A DNA stretch of 64,000 nucleotides, taken from Mycolicibacterium flavescens (lineage in GTDB: Bacteria > Actinomycetota > Actinomycetes > Mycobacteriales > Mycobacteriaceae). The notes under the pieces were generated by a model. It had not been told where the DNA came from, did not search any database, and worked only from the letters and a program-made list of their open reading frames with translations. The stretch covers positions 124,001 to 188,000 of the forward strand of contig LR134353.1 in the NCBI GenBank assembly GCA_900637135.1, given 5' to 3'. Below are positions 29,643-38,439 of the stretch, piece by piece. The position numbers and the translations under genes are program-made. The first letter of the stretch is position 1, and the number at the start of each line of letters is the position of its first letter.

Positions 29643-30491
29643 CTAACCCCGTAGGCCCGACGCGGCGATCGCGTCGGCTAGCGGTTCGAGCACCGCCGGA
29701 TCGTGCGGCGGCGGCAGATAGATGATCGCCAGATCCAGACCCTCCTGTCCCAGTGCCGCGGCCTCGGATAGCGCCTTGTCGTAGTTGAGGTCGGGGTCCA
29801 GCCGCACGTGGGCCGACAGCATGATCTCGGCCGGATCCCGTCCGATGTCGGCGCAGTGGCCGGCCAGCACGTCGCGCTTGCGGGCGAATACCTCCGGCGT
29901 TCCGCCGACGAAGTTCCAGTGCTGGGCGTATAGGGCGGTGATGCGCAGCGTGCGCTTCTCGCCGTTGCCGCCGATGCAGATCGGGGGATGCGGCCGCTGC
30001 GGGCCCTTCGGCTCGTTACGGGCGTCCTTCAGTTGATAGAACTTCCCGTCGAACGACGTGGTCTTTTGGCTGAGCAGGTTGGTGAGCACCTCGCACGCCT
30101 CCTCGAAGCGGTCGAACCGCTCACGGATGGAACCCAACTCGATCCCGTACGCCTCGGACTCTGCCTCGTTCCAGCCCGCGCCGATACCGAGCTCGAGCCG
30201 ACCGTCGGACACGATGTCCAACGCGGAGGCCATGTTGGCCAGCACCGCGGGGTGGCGGTAGTGGATGCCGGTGACGAGCACACCGACGCGCAACCGCTCG
30301 GTCGCCTGCGCGAGCGCGGTGAGCGTCACCCAGCCCTCCAGGCACGGGCCGGTGGAGTCGGAGAAGATCGGGTAGAAGTGGTCGAACGTCCAGCCGGATT
30401 CGAACAGGTCGATCTGGTCGGCGGCCTTCCACACCGCGAGCATGTCGGCCCACGTGGTGTTTTGCGGCGATGTCTTGAAAGCGAACCTCAC
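29643..30491 (-). CDS. LLM-class F420-dependent oxidoreductase
   Basis: A 282-residue luciferase-like TIM-barrel protein. Seen: FESGWTFDHFYPIF near the N terminus, VLVTGIHYRHPAVLANMA, and the characteristic GRLELGIGAGWNEAE that binds the cofactor phosphate. Most actinobacterial proteins of this set use coenzyme F420; FMN use cannot be excluded from sequence. The substrate is unknown. The ATG start is at 30491 (MRFAFKTSPQNTTW). It is the single gene between two intergenic gaps on the same strand as the antiporter gene. Confidence 0.88.
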   Translation of the reverse strand: MRFAFKTSPQNTTWADMLAVWKAADQIDLFESGWTFDHFYPIFSDSTGPCLEGWVTLTALAQATERLRVGVLVTGIHYRHPAVLANMASALDIVSDGRLELGIGAGWNEAESEAYGIELGSIRERFDRFEEACEVLTNLLSQKTTSFDGKFYQLKDARNEPKGPQRPHPPICIGGNGEKRTLRITALYAQHWNFVGGTPEVFARKRDVLAGHCADIGRDPAEIMLSAHVRLDPDLNYDKALSEAAALGQEGLDLAIIYLPPPHDPAVLEPLADAIAASGLRG

Positions 30492-30550
30492 TGAACCGAG
30501 GTTAGTCCCGAGTGGGCGGTAGCGAGCTGTGCGCCGAGTCCGCTGCGCAG

Positions 30551-32047
30551 CTAGTCGGTTTCGCCGAATTCGTCGAACCAGTACGCGAGCTTGCCGCGGC
30601 GGCTCACCGCACGCAGGCGGCGTTCGGCCACGGCACGCGTCTTGGTGGTGGTGACGATCAGCAGCTCGTCACCGATCGCGATGCGGGTGTCGGGCTGCGG
30701 CACGAAGGTGCGGCCGTCGCGGATGATCAACGTGATCACGCTCGGATCGGGTAGCCGCAGTTCCAGCACCGTGACGTTGTGCAACCGCGACGGCGCCTGC
30801 ACGGTCATCGTGAGAAGTTCCGCGTCCAGCACGTCGAGGGGCGCCGACTCCACCTGGATCTCCCGCGTCGCCTCCTTCGAGATCAGCCCCAGCCGATGCG
30901 CGACGAAGCGCAGGCTGGGGCCCTGCACCAGCGTGAACACCACCACCAGGATGAACACGATGTTGAGTAGGCGGACACTGTCGGGCACGCCGCCCACGAT
31001 GGGGAACGTCGCCAGCACGATCGGGACGGCGCCGCGCAGACCCGCCCAGGAGACGAAAACCTGTTCACGCCAAGGGATTCGGAACCACACCAGGGAGACG
31101 AACACCGACAGCGGCCTGGCGACGAGGAGCAAGACCAGACCCGTCACGATGCCGGGGATCACCTCCACTGCCAGGTCGCTGGGGTCGACGAGAAGGCCGA
31201 GCAGGACGAACAGGCCGATCTGAGCGAGCCAGCCGAGACCCTCGGCGAACGAGCGCGTCGCCGACCGGTGAGGCAGGCCGGTATTGGCGAGCACGACCGC
31301 GGCCACATAGGCGGCGAGGAACCCGCTGGCGTGTGCGGTGCCGCCCGCCGCGAACGCGACCATACCGAGCCCGAATGTTGCCAACGGGTACAGTCCCGAC
31401 GCCGGAAGCGCGATGCGGCGCAACGCCATCGAACCCAGATAGCCGACGCCGATCCCGATCGCAGCACCCACCACCAGCTCGTAGACCAGTTCGGTGAGCG
31501 CGTGCACGGGCGACAGCTCGAGCGGCGCCACGCTGAACATCAGCACGAGGATGACGGCGGGGGCGTCGTTGAAACCGGACTCGGCCTCCAGCAAGCCCGC
31601 CACCCGGCGGGGCAGGGGCACCACGCGCAGCACCGAGAACACCGCGGCGGCATCCGTGACGGAGACGACCGCGCCGAGCAGCAGCGACAGCTGCCAGTTG
31701 ATACCCAGCAGCAGGTGCGCCCCGGCCGCGGTGATGAGCATGCTGACCGCGACGCCGAGTGTCGCAAGCACGCCCGCAGGCGCGAGCACCCGCCGGACGT
31801 CGGAGAACCGGGTCGTCAGGCCGCCTTCGACGAGGATGACGGCCAGCGCCACCGTGCCCAAGTGGTCGGCGAGCAGGTAGTTGTCGAAGTCCAGCCCCAG
31901 CCCGTCTTCGCCGACGATGACGCCGACGAAGAGGAAGAGCAGCAGGCTGGGCAGCCCGACCCGGCTGGCGGCCCTGGTGGCGACGATGCTCGCCAGCAGC
32001 ACCAGCCCAGCGATCAGCAGCACAAGATAGAGCTGCTCGAGGGTCAT
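30551..32047 (-). CDS. K+/H+ antiporter, NhaP2/CPA-type with RCK C domain
   Basis: A 498-residue transporter. Seen: about twelve membrane helices in residues 1-390, the antiporter core ESGFNDAPAVILVLMF and SWAGLRGAVPIVLATFP, and a cytosolic TrkA-C/RCK_C domain (about 410-490: VTVLELRLPDPSVITLIIRDG, quoted in part). It should exchange K+ or Na+ for protons, with the C domain sensing a ligand such as c-di-AMP or nucleotide, as in related proteins. ATG 32047 (MTLEQLYLVLL) is where homology begins. It is divergent from the TrkA-like gene at 32232, implying a shared K+-homeostasis role. Confidence 0.88.
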   Translation of the reverse strand: MTLEQLYLVLLIAGLVLLASIVATRAASRVGLPSLLLFLFVGVIVGEDGLGLDFDNYLLADHLGTVALAVILVEGGLTTRFSDVRRVLAPAGVLATLGVAVSMLITAAGAHLLLGINWQLSLLLGAVVSVTDAAAVFSVLRVVPLPRRVAGLLEAESGFNDAPAVILVLMFSVAPLELSPVHALTELVYELVVGAAIGIGVGYLGSMALRRIALPASGLYPLATFGLGMVAFAAGGTAHASGFLAAYVAAVVLANTGLPHRSATRSFAEGLGWLAQIGLFVLLGLLVDPSDLAVEVIPGIVTGLVLLLVARPLSVFVSLVWFRIPWREQVFVSWAGLRGAVPIVLATFPIVGGVPDSVRLLNIVFILVVVFTLVQGPSLRFVAHRLGLISKEATREIQVESAPLDVLDAELLTMTVQAPSRLHNVTVLELRLPDPSVITLIIRDGRTFVPQPDTRIAIGDELLIVTTTKTRAVAERRLRAVSRRGKLAYWFDEFGETD

Positions 32048-32231
32048 TGCATCCCCGTTCGGGACCGGATGGGCGGTGTGAGAGGCAGTAAAACACCTAC
32101 CACGGGCGGTGACCGGGCAGTCTGACCCGGTAGCTGCGCCCAAAACCGCCGCGATGGGTAAGTATGAGTGCGTGATACGGCTCCGCTGGCGGCAACTCGA
32201 CGCATCGCGGCGCGTCGAGGAGCGGACGATG

Positions 32232-32924
32232 ATGCGGGTCGGCATCGCCGGTGCCGGGGCAGTGGGCCGATCGGTGGCGCAGGAACTGATCGACTACGGC
32301 CACAAGGTGTTGTTGATCGAACACGACGTGCGGCACTACGAACCGCGGACGGTCCCCGACGCCGAATGGCTGCTCGCCGACGCGTGCGAGTTGTCCTCGC
32401 TCGAAGAGTCCGGGCTGCAGATGTGTGACGTGGTGATCGCGGCGACCGGCGACGACAAGGTGAACCTGGCCGCCGCGTTGTTGGCCAAGACGGAGTTCGG
32501 TGTCACCCGCGTGGTGGCTCGGGTCAACGACCTGCGCAACGAGTGGTTGTTCACCGGGGCGTGGGGTGTCGACGTCGCGGTCTCCGCACCGAGCGCCCTG
32601 GTGGCGGCGATCGAGGGCGCCATCGACATCGGCCACGTGGTGCGGCTGATGCAGCTACGGCACGGGCAGGTCAGCCTGGCGAAACTGACGCTGCCCGAGG
32701 GTGATCCGCTGGTCGGACAGCGGATGCGCGACCTGCCGTTGCTGGAGAACACCGCGCTCGCGGTCATCATCCGCGACAGCGGGATAGTCCTGCCCCGGCC
32801 CGACGACGTGCTGGCGGCCGGTGACGAGATGCTGTTCCTGGCCGGCGGCTCCACCCACGGCGAAGTCGCTGCGCTCGTGCACGGCGCGCTCCACCAAACG
32901 GCGGTCAAAGGACCCGAGCGCTGA
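32232..32924 (+). CDS. TrkA-type potassium uptake regulatory protein
   Basis: A 230-residue RCK protein. Seen: N-terminal dinucleotide motif GIAGAGAVGRSVAQELI (about residues 4-20), an acidic end to strand 2 (LLIEHDV), and a C-terminal TrkA_C part (MRDLPLLENTALAVIIRDS). It is the size of the Ceo/TrkA proteins of mycobacteria, which gate K+ channels or transporters in response to NAD(H) or c-di-AMP. GAGGAG ends 8 nt before ATG 32232; ATG 32229 is equally readable. No TrkH-like membrane partner lies nearby; the divergent antiporter has its own RCK_C domain. Confidence 0.85.
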   Translation: MRVGIAGAGAVGRSVAQELIDYGHKVLLIEHDVRHYEPRTVPDAEWLLADACELSSLEESGLQMCDVVIAATGDDKVNLAAALLAKTEFGVTRVVARVNDLRNEWLFTGAWGVDVAVSAPSALVAAIEGAIDIGHVVRLMQLRHGQVSLAKLTLPEGDPLVGQRMRDLPLLENTALAVIIRDSGIVLPRPDDVLAAGDEMLFLAGGSTHGEVAALVHGALHQTAVKGPER

Positions 32925-34533
32925 CGTGCGTTCGCGCGTGATCGATCGCATCGTCGAGCGAGTCCATCAAGTGGTTCTCGTGCCGGAGTGAGTCGAAAAC
33001 GCCGACGTTAACGAGCAGGCTCATGTGTTCGGGCCGGACACCTTTGATGATCACCGTGATGCCGCGCGACTCCAACTCGGTTGCGATATGCGCCAACGTG
33101 TTCGCGCCGGTGGCGTCGAGCATGCCCAGCTGGCTGAGCCGAATGATCACCACCGAGGTGCGCGCCTCGCCCGTATCGGTGATCTCGTTCGAGATGCGCT
33201 CGGCCACTCCGAAGAACATCGCTCCATCGAGGCGCAGAAGCGCGATCTGCTCGTCGCCGGGGCGGCGGGGGCCCGGAAGCTCCTCCCGGGTGACGCTGCT
33301 CCGACGAGCGACGCCGCGCAGCGCGAAGAACGCCGCGACGACGACGCCGATCTGCACGGCCTCGATGAGGTCGAAGCACACCGTGATCGCCGCGGTGAGC
33401 GCGAACGTCACCGCGTCTGAGCGGGTGGACCGCAGAATCTTGCGAACGGTGGACAACGAGATCATCCGGAACGAGGTCACCATCAGTACGCCGGCCAAGG
33501 CCGACAAGGGTATTGCGGAAACGGGTCCGGTGGCCAGGTAGACGACTGCGAGGAGGACCAGCGAATGCACGATGGCCGCGACCCGGGTACGCGCGCCGGA
33601 ACGAACGTTGACCGCGGTCCTGGCGATGGCCCCCGTCGCAGGCATCCCACCGAAGGCGCCCGATGCGACCGAAGCCAGGCCCTGGCCCACCAGTTCGCGG
33701 TCCGGATCGTACGGACCGGTCGCGGCCATCGTGGCGGCCACGCGCGCCGACAGCAGGGACTCGATCGCGGCCAGCGCGGCGATCGCCAAAGCGGCACCGA
33801 CGAGGGTCCGCATTGCGGCGGGGTCCACCTGCGGTAGGACGGGTGCGGGAAGATGCGATGGGAGCCCGCCGATGCTGGCGGCCGGAATATCAAGGGCTAC
33901 AACGGCTATTGTCACGACGATCACGGCCGTCAGCGACTCCGGAATGCTGCGGTGCAGACGCGGCAGCGTCACCATGAGGGCCGCGACAACGGCCACCACC
34001 GCCAACGTCCGCGCGGCTGAGGGCCAATCCGCCTGTCGGACAACGTTCCACGCGACGGACAGCGTGCGGCCGCCGGCGGGGCTCGCTTGGCCGAACGCGG
34101 CGGGTACCTGCTGAAGGAAGATGATGGCGGCGATGCCCAGGGTGAACCCCTCGATAACGGGCCAGGGGATGAACGTGACTGCCCGGCCCAGACCCGTGAT
34201 TCCGGCGGCGAGCACGAGCAGCCCGGCCAGCACGGTCACGAGGGCGATGCTGCCCAGGCCATACTGGGCCACGATCGGCGCGAGCACGACGGCCATCGCG
34301 CCGGTGGGTCCGGACACCTGCACGTGCGACCCGCCGAAGACGGCGGCGACCAACCCGGCAACGACGGCGGTGATCAGGCCGGCCGCCGCGCCGACGCCGG
34401 AGCTGATGCCGAATGCCAAGGCCAGTGGTAAGGCAACCACGCCCACTGTGATTCCGGCGAGGATGTCGCGCCGCCACGACCGGGGCAGCTCGGCGTAGTC
34501 GCTCCGACTCGGGAGCAGGCGGGTGAGGTTCAC
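32905..34533 (-). CDS. SulP family anion transporter with STAS domain
   Basis: A 542-residue SLC26/SulP protein. Seen: about 10-12 membrane helices, the SulP signature region GSHVQVSGPTGAMAVVLAP (about residues 68-86), and a C-terminal STAS domain (about 430-535) with SQLGMLDATGANTLAHI, whose DATG is the phosphorylatable or nucleotide-linked site of STAS folds. Substrates of the family are sulfate, bicarbonate or dicarboxylates. A GTG start at 34533 overlaps the ArsR stop by 4 nt, so the regulator and transporter are co-translated. It overlaps the end of the TrkA gene by 20 nt in convergent orientation. Confidence 0.9.
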   Translation of the reverse strand: MNLTRLLPSRSDYAELPRSWRRDILAGITVGVVALPLALAFGISSGVGAAAGLITAVVAGLVAAVFGGSHVQVSGPTGAMAVVLAPIVAQYGLGSIALVTVLAGLLVLAAGITGLGRAVTFIPWPVIEGFTLGIAAIIFLQQVPAAFGQASPAGGRTLSVAWNVVRQADWPSAARTLAVVAVVAALMVTLPRLHRSIPESLTAVIVVTIAVVALDIPAASIGGLPSHLPAPVLPQVDPAAMRTLVGAALAIAALAAIESLLSARVAATMAATGPYDPDRELVGQGLASVASGAFGGMPATGAIARTAVNVRSGARTRVAAIVHSLVLLAVVYLATGPVSAIPLSALAGVLMVTSFRMISLSTVRKILRSTRSDAVTFALTAAITVCFDLIEAVQIGVVVAAFFALRGVARRSSVTREELPGPRRPGDEQIALLRLDGAMFFGVAERISNEITDTGEARTSVVIIRLSQLGMLDATGANTLAHIATELESRGITVIIKGVRPEHMSLLVNVGVFDSLRHENHLMDSLDDAIDHARTHVSARVL

Positions 34534-34907
34534 TTGCCGTGCCCCAGCGGCGGCAGGGCCTCGAATGCCGCCAAGTGATCCCGGTGGGCACCGATGACGT
34601 CAGCGAGAAAAGCCCTCGCGATGACCAGCAGTTCGGAGATCTTGGGGTGAGCGAGATCGTAGATGACCGAATTGCCGATGCGTTGCGCCGAGACCACGTG
34701 ATGACGCTTGAGCACGGCCAAATGCTGAGACAGCAGCGTGGGTTCGAGGTCGGTTTCGGCGAGTATCTCGCTGACCGACGTCGGCCCGTCGTTCGCCGAC
34801 AAAATCTCGAGGACACGGATACGCGCAGGGTGGGCCAATGCCTTGAAGAGGTTGGCCTTGATCTCGTAGAGCGGTAGCTCGGGGCCACCGGGGAAGCGGT
34901 GTGGCAT
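34530..34907 (-). CDS. ArsR family transcriptional regulator
   Basis: A 125-residue winged-helix repressor. Seen: LFKALAHPARIRVLEIL (about residues 20-36), the recognition helix part ETDLEPTLLSQHLAVLKRHHVV, and IGNSVIYDLAHPKI (wing), all typical of ArsR. No cysteine-based metal site is visible, so it may sense something else, such as redox state or an anion. ATG 34907 (MPHRFPGG) is used; the frame runs further upstream without homology. It is the first gene of an operon with the SulP transporter, and a palindrome lies 17 nt upstream. Confidence 0.88.
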   Translation of the reverse strand: MPHRFPGGPELPLYEIKANLFKALAHPARIRVLEILSANDGPTSVSEILAETDLEPTLLSQHLAVLKRHHVVSAQRIGNSVIYDLAHPKISELLVIARAFLADVIGAHRDHLAAFEALPPLGHGK

Positions 34908-34923
34908 AGATCCCAGTACTTGA

Positions 34924-34947
34924 TGGATTGAATATATTCGCAATCCA
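34924..34947. promoter_or_regulatory. ArsR-type operator
   Basis: Inverted repeat TGGATTG (34924-34930) / CAATCCA (34941-34947) with an inner palindrome GAATATATTC (34930-34939). The AT-rich core in front of the ArsR gene is typical of ArsR-family operators; autoregulation is inferred. Confidence 0.65.
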
Positions 34948-34994
34948 CTATATCGAGCTTCGGTCCGAAAGAGCAAACCGGGCACACTGGAGTG

Positions 34995-35999
34995 ATGGAC
35001 CCCGTCATCGCCCTGCGGCAGATCGCCTATTACAAGGACCGTGCGCGCGAGGACCCTCGCCGGGTGATGGCCTACCGTAACGCCGCCGACGTCGTCGAAG
35101 CCCTCTCCGGCGCCGACCGCGACCGCCACGGCACTGCCAACAGCTGGCAGTCGCTGCCCGGCATCGGCCCCAAGACCGCGAAGGTCATCGCGCAGGCATG
35201 GGCCGGGCGCGAACCCGAAGTGCTGACCGAATTACGGTCAAACGCAGAGGATCTCGGAGGCGGTGACATCCGCGCCGCGCTGCGCGGCGATCTGCACGTG
35301 CATTCGAACTGGTCCGACGGGTCGGCCCCCATCGAGGAAATGATGGCGGCAGCAAGGGATCTGGGCCATGAGTACTGTGCGCTGACCGACCATTCGCCGC
35401 GGCTTCGGATCGCCAACGGCCTGTCGCCCGAGCGGCTGCGCCAACAACTCGACGTCATCGACGAGTTGCGCGACAAGGTCGCCCCGCTGCGGATTCTGAC
35501 CGGCATCGAGGTCGACATCCTCGAGGACGGCTCCCTCGACCAGGAGGACGAACTGCTCGAACGGCTCGACATCGTGGTGGCCAGCGTGCATTCGAAGCTG
35601 GCGATGGACGCCCCGTCGATGACGCGTCGGATGCTCAAGGCGGTCACCAACCCGCACACCGATGTGCTGGGCCACTGCACCGGCCGCCTGGTCACCGGAG
35701 GACGTGGGATGCGGCCCGAGTCGAAATTCGACGCCGAGAAGGTGTTCACGGCATGTAGGGACCATGGAACGGCCGTCGAGATCAACTCTCGACCCGAGCG
35801 GCGTGACCCGCCGACCCGACTGCTCAAGCTCGCGCTGGAGATCGGGTGCCTGTTCTCGATCGACACCGATTCGCATGCCCCCGGGCAGCTGGAGTTCCTC
35901 GGTTACGGAGCGCAACGTGCGCTCGATGCCGAGGTGCCGGTTGACCGCATCGTCAACACCTGGCCCGCCGAGGAATTGCTGACGTGGGCGGGATCATGA
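34995..35999 (+). CDS. HhH-PHP domain phosphoesterase-like protein (Rv3856c-like)
   Basis: A 334-residue protein with a helix-hairpin-helix part (SLPGIGPKTAKVIAQAW, about residues 52-68) and a PHP metallo-domain (about 98-330). Seen metal motifs: DLHVHSNWSDG, LTDHSP, GIEVDIL, VHSK, GHCTGRL, EINSRPER and DTDSHAP, a full set of PHP ligands. The arrangement resembles the C-terminal part of bacterial DNA polymerase X without the polymerase domain, suggesting a 3'-5' exonuclease or phosphatase that acts on DNA ends. ATG 34995 or the GTG 3 nt earlier is the start. M. tuberculosis Rv3856c is similar in size and lies near ethA. Confidence 0.85.
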   Translation: MDPVIALRQIAYYKDRAREDPRRVMAYRNAADVVEALSGADRDRHGTANSWQSLPGIGPKTAKVIAQAWAGREPEVLTELRSNAEDLGGGDIRAALRGDLHVHSNWSDGSAPIEEMMAAARDLGHEYCALTDHSPRLRIANGLSPERLRQQLDVIDELRDKVAPLRILTGIEVDILEDGSLDQEDELLERLDIVVASVHSKLAMDAPSMTRRMLKAVTNPHTDVLGHCTGRLVTGGRGMRPESKFDAEKVFTACRDHGTAVEINSRPERRDPPTRLLKLALEIGCLFSIDTDSHAPGQLEFLGYGAQRALDAEVPVDRIVNTWPAEELLTWAGS

Positions 36000-36043
36000 G
36001 AATCGCTTGCGGTTAACTGCCCCGAACGGGGTACAGGGTCACT

Positions 36044-36556
36044 GTGAGAAAAATTATCGGTGAGACGGCCGCTGCGCTCGGCGCGCGTGCCGCAGAGCTC
36101 GCGACCGCTGCGGGCGAGACGGCCGGGCGCCTCGTGCGACGCGTCAGCGGCGAGCCCGAGGACCGGGCGGAGCAGATCGAACCGCCGTCGGCGCCACCGT
36201 CATCGGCTGCACCGAAGAAGGCAGTGGTCAAGAAGGCACCGGTCAAGAAGGCGCCGGTGAAGAAGGCGTCCGCGCCGAAGGCCGCCAAGGCGCCCGCCAA
36301 GAAGGTGACCAAGGTGCCCGCCAAGAAGGCGGCGACCAAGGCGCCGGTGAAGAAGGCTCCGGCAAAGAAGACTGCTGTGAAGAAGGCCGGCACCAAGACT
36401 CCCGCCAAGAAGACGGCGGCGAAAAAGGCTGTCCCGCCGATGAAGTCGGCGAAGACGGAAGCCGCCAACCCCCCGCCGAAGCCCGACAGGGCGGCAAAGA
36501 AGGCGACGGCCAAGAAGGCCCAACCGCGCAAGGGCAGGCCCGGGTCAGTCGGGTAG
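36044..36556 (+). CDS. lysine/alanine-rich histone-like protein
   Basis: A 170-residue, strongly basic low-complexity protein. Seen: an N-terminal predicted helix (residues 1-35), an acidic linker (EPEDRAEQIE), then about 110 residues of PAKKA/KKAPVKK-type repeats like the C-terminal tail of histone H1 or mycobacterial HupB. It should bind DNA non-specifically. No transmembrane segment is present, unlike the Hns protein at 41330. The GTG start at 36044 begins MRKIIGETAAAL. The antisense frame is also open but is a mirror of the repeat. Its end overlaps dinB by 12 nt. Confidence 0.75.
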   Translation: MRKIIGETAAALGARAAELATAAGETAGRLVRRVSGEPEDRAEQIEPPSAPPSSAAPKKAVVKKAPVKKAPVKKASAPKAAKAPAKKVTKVPAKKAATKAPVKKAPAKKTAVKKAGTKTPAKKTAAKKAVPPMKSAKTEAANPPPKPDRAAKKATAKKAQPRKGRPGSVG

Positions 36557-37762
36557 CTGGGGCATTTCGAGACCGGGATCGCGGCCCAGCAGTACACCGC
36601 GGGTCACCGCCGAATTTCCGTACCGCTGACGCACTTGGTCGACCGCTTCGTCGACCGCGGTCGTATCGTGGCTCTCCTCGAACGGCAGCTCGAGCTGTTG
36701 TGCACCGTCGCGATCGATGTTGGACACGGCGAATCCGACGAGGGTCAGACCGCGCTCGGCGATCAGCGGCGCCGCCGCGGCGACGAGGCCTCGGGCGGCG
36801 TACAGGATCACCTCGGTGGACGCGGTCGCCCGCGGCATCGTGTGCGACCGGGTGGCGCGGCCGAAGTCGTCGAAGCGCAGCCGCAGGACCACGGTGCGAC
36901 CTGTCCGGCCGGCCTTGCGCATCCGCCGGGTGATGCGGTCGATCAGGTTGACGACGACGGCGTCGATCTCCTGCGCCGACATCGTGTTGCCACGCCGGCC
37001 CAACGCGCGCTGCGCGCCGACCGAGCGCCGGCGCACCCCGGTGACCACCCGACGGCGATCGATGTTGCGCGACAGCGCGAACAACCGGCTGCCCATCGCC
37101 GCCCCGACCAGGGACCCGAGAGTGGACTCGCTGAGCTCGGCGACGTCGGCCACGGTCTCGATGCCGTAGGTGTGCAACTTCTCGGCGGTCTTGGCGCCGA
37201 CACCCCACAATCGCCGAACCGGCAACGGGTGCAGGAACGCCAGCTCACGATCGGGCGGGACGAGCAGCAGCCCGTCGGGTTTGGCCTCCTGGCTGGCGAC
37301 CTTGGCCAGGAACTTGGTGCGCGCAATCCCCACCGTGATGGGTAGCCCGACCTCTTCGCGGACCCGGTCCCGCAGCCGCGCGGCGATCTCGACCGGGCTG
37401 CCCGACACCCGACGCAGCCCCGACACATCGAGGAACGCCTCGTCGACCGACAGCGGTTCGACCACCGGCGTCGTGTCGTGGAAGACCTCGAAGACGTCGT
37501 GGCTGGCCTGTGAATACGCCGACATGCGCGGAGGCACGACGATCGCGTGCGGACAGAGGCGGCGGGCTTCTCGTCCGCCCATCGCGGTTCGCACGCCGTA
37601 TGCCTTGGCCTCGTAGCTGGCGGCGAGCACCACACCTGCCCCGACGATGACCGGCCGGCCGCGCAGCGACGGCTCGTCACGCTGCTCGACCGAGGCGTAG
37701 AACGAATCGAGGTCAGCATGCAGAATGCTTGCCGCCGCCCCGAAGCCAGTGGACACGAACAT
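36545..37762 (-). CDS. dinB: Y-family DNA polymerase IV (DinB3-like)
   Basis: A 405-residue translesion polymerase. Seen: palm motif ILHADLDSFYASVEQRD (about residues 13-29), steric-gate region YEAKAYGVRTAM, catalytic SVDEAFLDVSG, the HhH LWGVGAKTAEKL and a little-finger domain; the end, GRDPGLEMPQLPD, has no evident clamp-binding QxxLF motif, though QQLELPF at about 352-358 may serve. The position beside ethR/ethA matches what I recall for M. smegmatis DinB3. ATG 37762 is embedded in a LexA box; GTG 37756 (MSTGFG) is an alternative. It follows ethR by 20 nt. Confidence 0.9.
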   Translation of the reverse strand: MFVSTGFGAAASILHADLDSFYASVEQRDEPSLRGRPVIVGAGVVLAASYEAKAYGVRTAMGGREARRLCPHAIVVPPRMSAYSQASHDVFEVFHDTTPVVEPLSVDEAFLDVSGLRRVSGSPVEIAARLRDRVREEVGLPITVGIARTKFLAKVASQEAKPDGLLLVPPDRELAFLHPLPVRRLWGVGAKTAEKLHTYGIETVADVAELSESTLGSLVGAAMGSRLFALSRNIDRRRVVTGVRRRSVGAQRALGRRGNTMSAQEIDAVVVNLIDRITRRMRKAGRTGRTVVLRLRFDDFGRATRSHTMPRATASTEVILYAARGLVAAAAPLIAERGLTLVGFAVSNIDRDGAQQLELPFEESHDTTAVDEAVDQVRQRYGNSAVTRGVLLGRDPGLEMPQLPD

Positions 37763-37770
37763 ATGTTCGC
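37755..37770 (-). promoter_or_regulatory. LexA SOS box over the dinB start
   Basis: CGAAC-ATAT-GTTCG at 37756-37769, the complete symmetrical core of the mycobacterial SOS box (only the outermost T/A pair differs). The dinB ATG (37762-37760) lies inside it. Inference: dinB has its own LexA-controlled promoter in addition to read-through from ethR. Confidence 0.75.
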
Positions 37771-37782
37771 ATCGATGTCCGA

Positions 37783-38430
37783 CTAGTGGCGAGTGGTGCC
37801 GTAGATGCTGGTGACCCAGATGTGGGCGAGGGTGTCGACGAGCTGGTCCGGGCTGACCGCGGGCTGCTCGGACGCGAAGGCCGCGAGCATCGTGCGCTCG
37901 TTCATCAGGTTCAGCGACGTCGCGAGGTCCTGCGCCGGGATCGTCTCGGGTGCCTCACCCCGCGCGCGTTCGCTCTCGATCGACGCGGTGGTGTGGTCGA
38001 TCCACTTCTGCATGAAGCGTGACCACAGGGCGCGTACGTCGGGATTGGTGGGCCGGGCGGCGGCGCCCGCAAGGGTCACGGCGCGGTGCGAACCGAACGT
38101 CCTGAACAACGCATTGATGGCCTTCCAGACTCCGGCCGGATCCACCGCGGGATCCATGCCGCCCATCGCGTCGTCGGCGTTGCCGTCGGCCTCGGCGATG
38201 ACCTGCTCGACGAGCGCACGAAGCACCGCGTCCTTCGAGGGGAAGTAGAAGTAGAACGTGGGGCGGGAGATGCCTGCGCCTTTGGCCAGGTCGTCCACCG
38301 AGATGTCAGCCAGCGAGCGGTCCTCGAGCAGCGTCTCGAGTGTCGAGAGAATCGCGTGTTCGCGGTCGTCGCCGGAGGGGCGGCCGGAGCGACGTCCCCG
38401 CGGTCCGCGGGACTGGCTGACGGTGGTCAC
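37783..38430 (-). CDS. ethR: TetR repressor EthR
   Basis: A 215-residue TetR regulator that reads almost like M. tuberculosis EthR. Seen: RSGRPSGDDREHAILSTLE, the DNA-binding DISVDDLAKGAGISRPTFYF (about residues 42-61), and NLMNERTMLAAFASEQP in the ligand domain. EthR represses the divergent ethA and so affects ethionamide activation. ATG 38430 is certain. The 79-bp divergent region carries the operator repeats. Downstream, dinB follows after 20 nt, which makes an ethR-dinB transcript possible. Confidence 0.95.
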   Translation of the reverse strand: MTTVSQSRGPRGRRSGRPSGDDREHAILSTLETLLEDRSLADISVDDLAKGAGISRPTFYFYFPSKDAVLRALVEQVIAEADGNADDAMGGMDPAVDPAGVWKAINALFRTFGSHRAVTLAGAAARPTNPDVRALWSRFMQKWIDHTTASIESERARGEAPETIPAQDLATSLNLMNERTMLAAFASEQPAVSPDQLVDTLAHIWVTSIYGTTRH

Positions 38431-38439
38431 GTCGATTGA

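Noticed and set aside
36013..36597. hydrophobic 194-codon minus-strand frame
   Set aside because: It is the mirror of the AAGAAG-type lysine repeats on the plus strand; the plus-strand product has the better-known repeat type.
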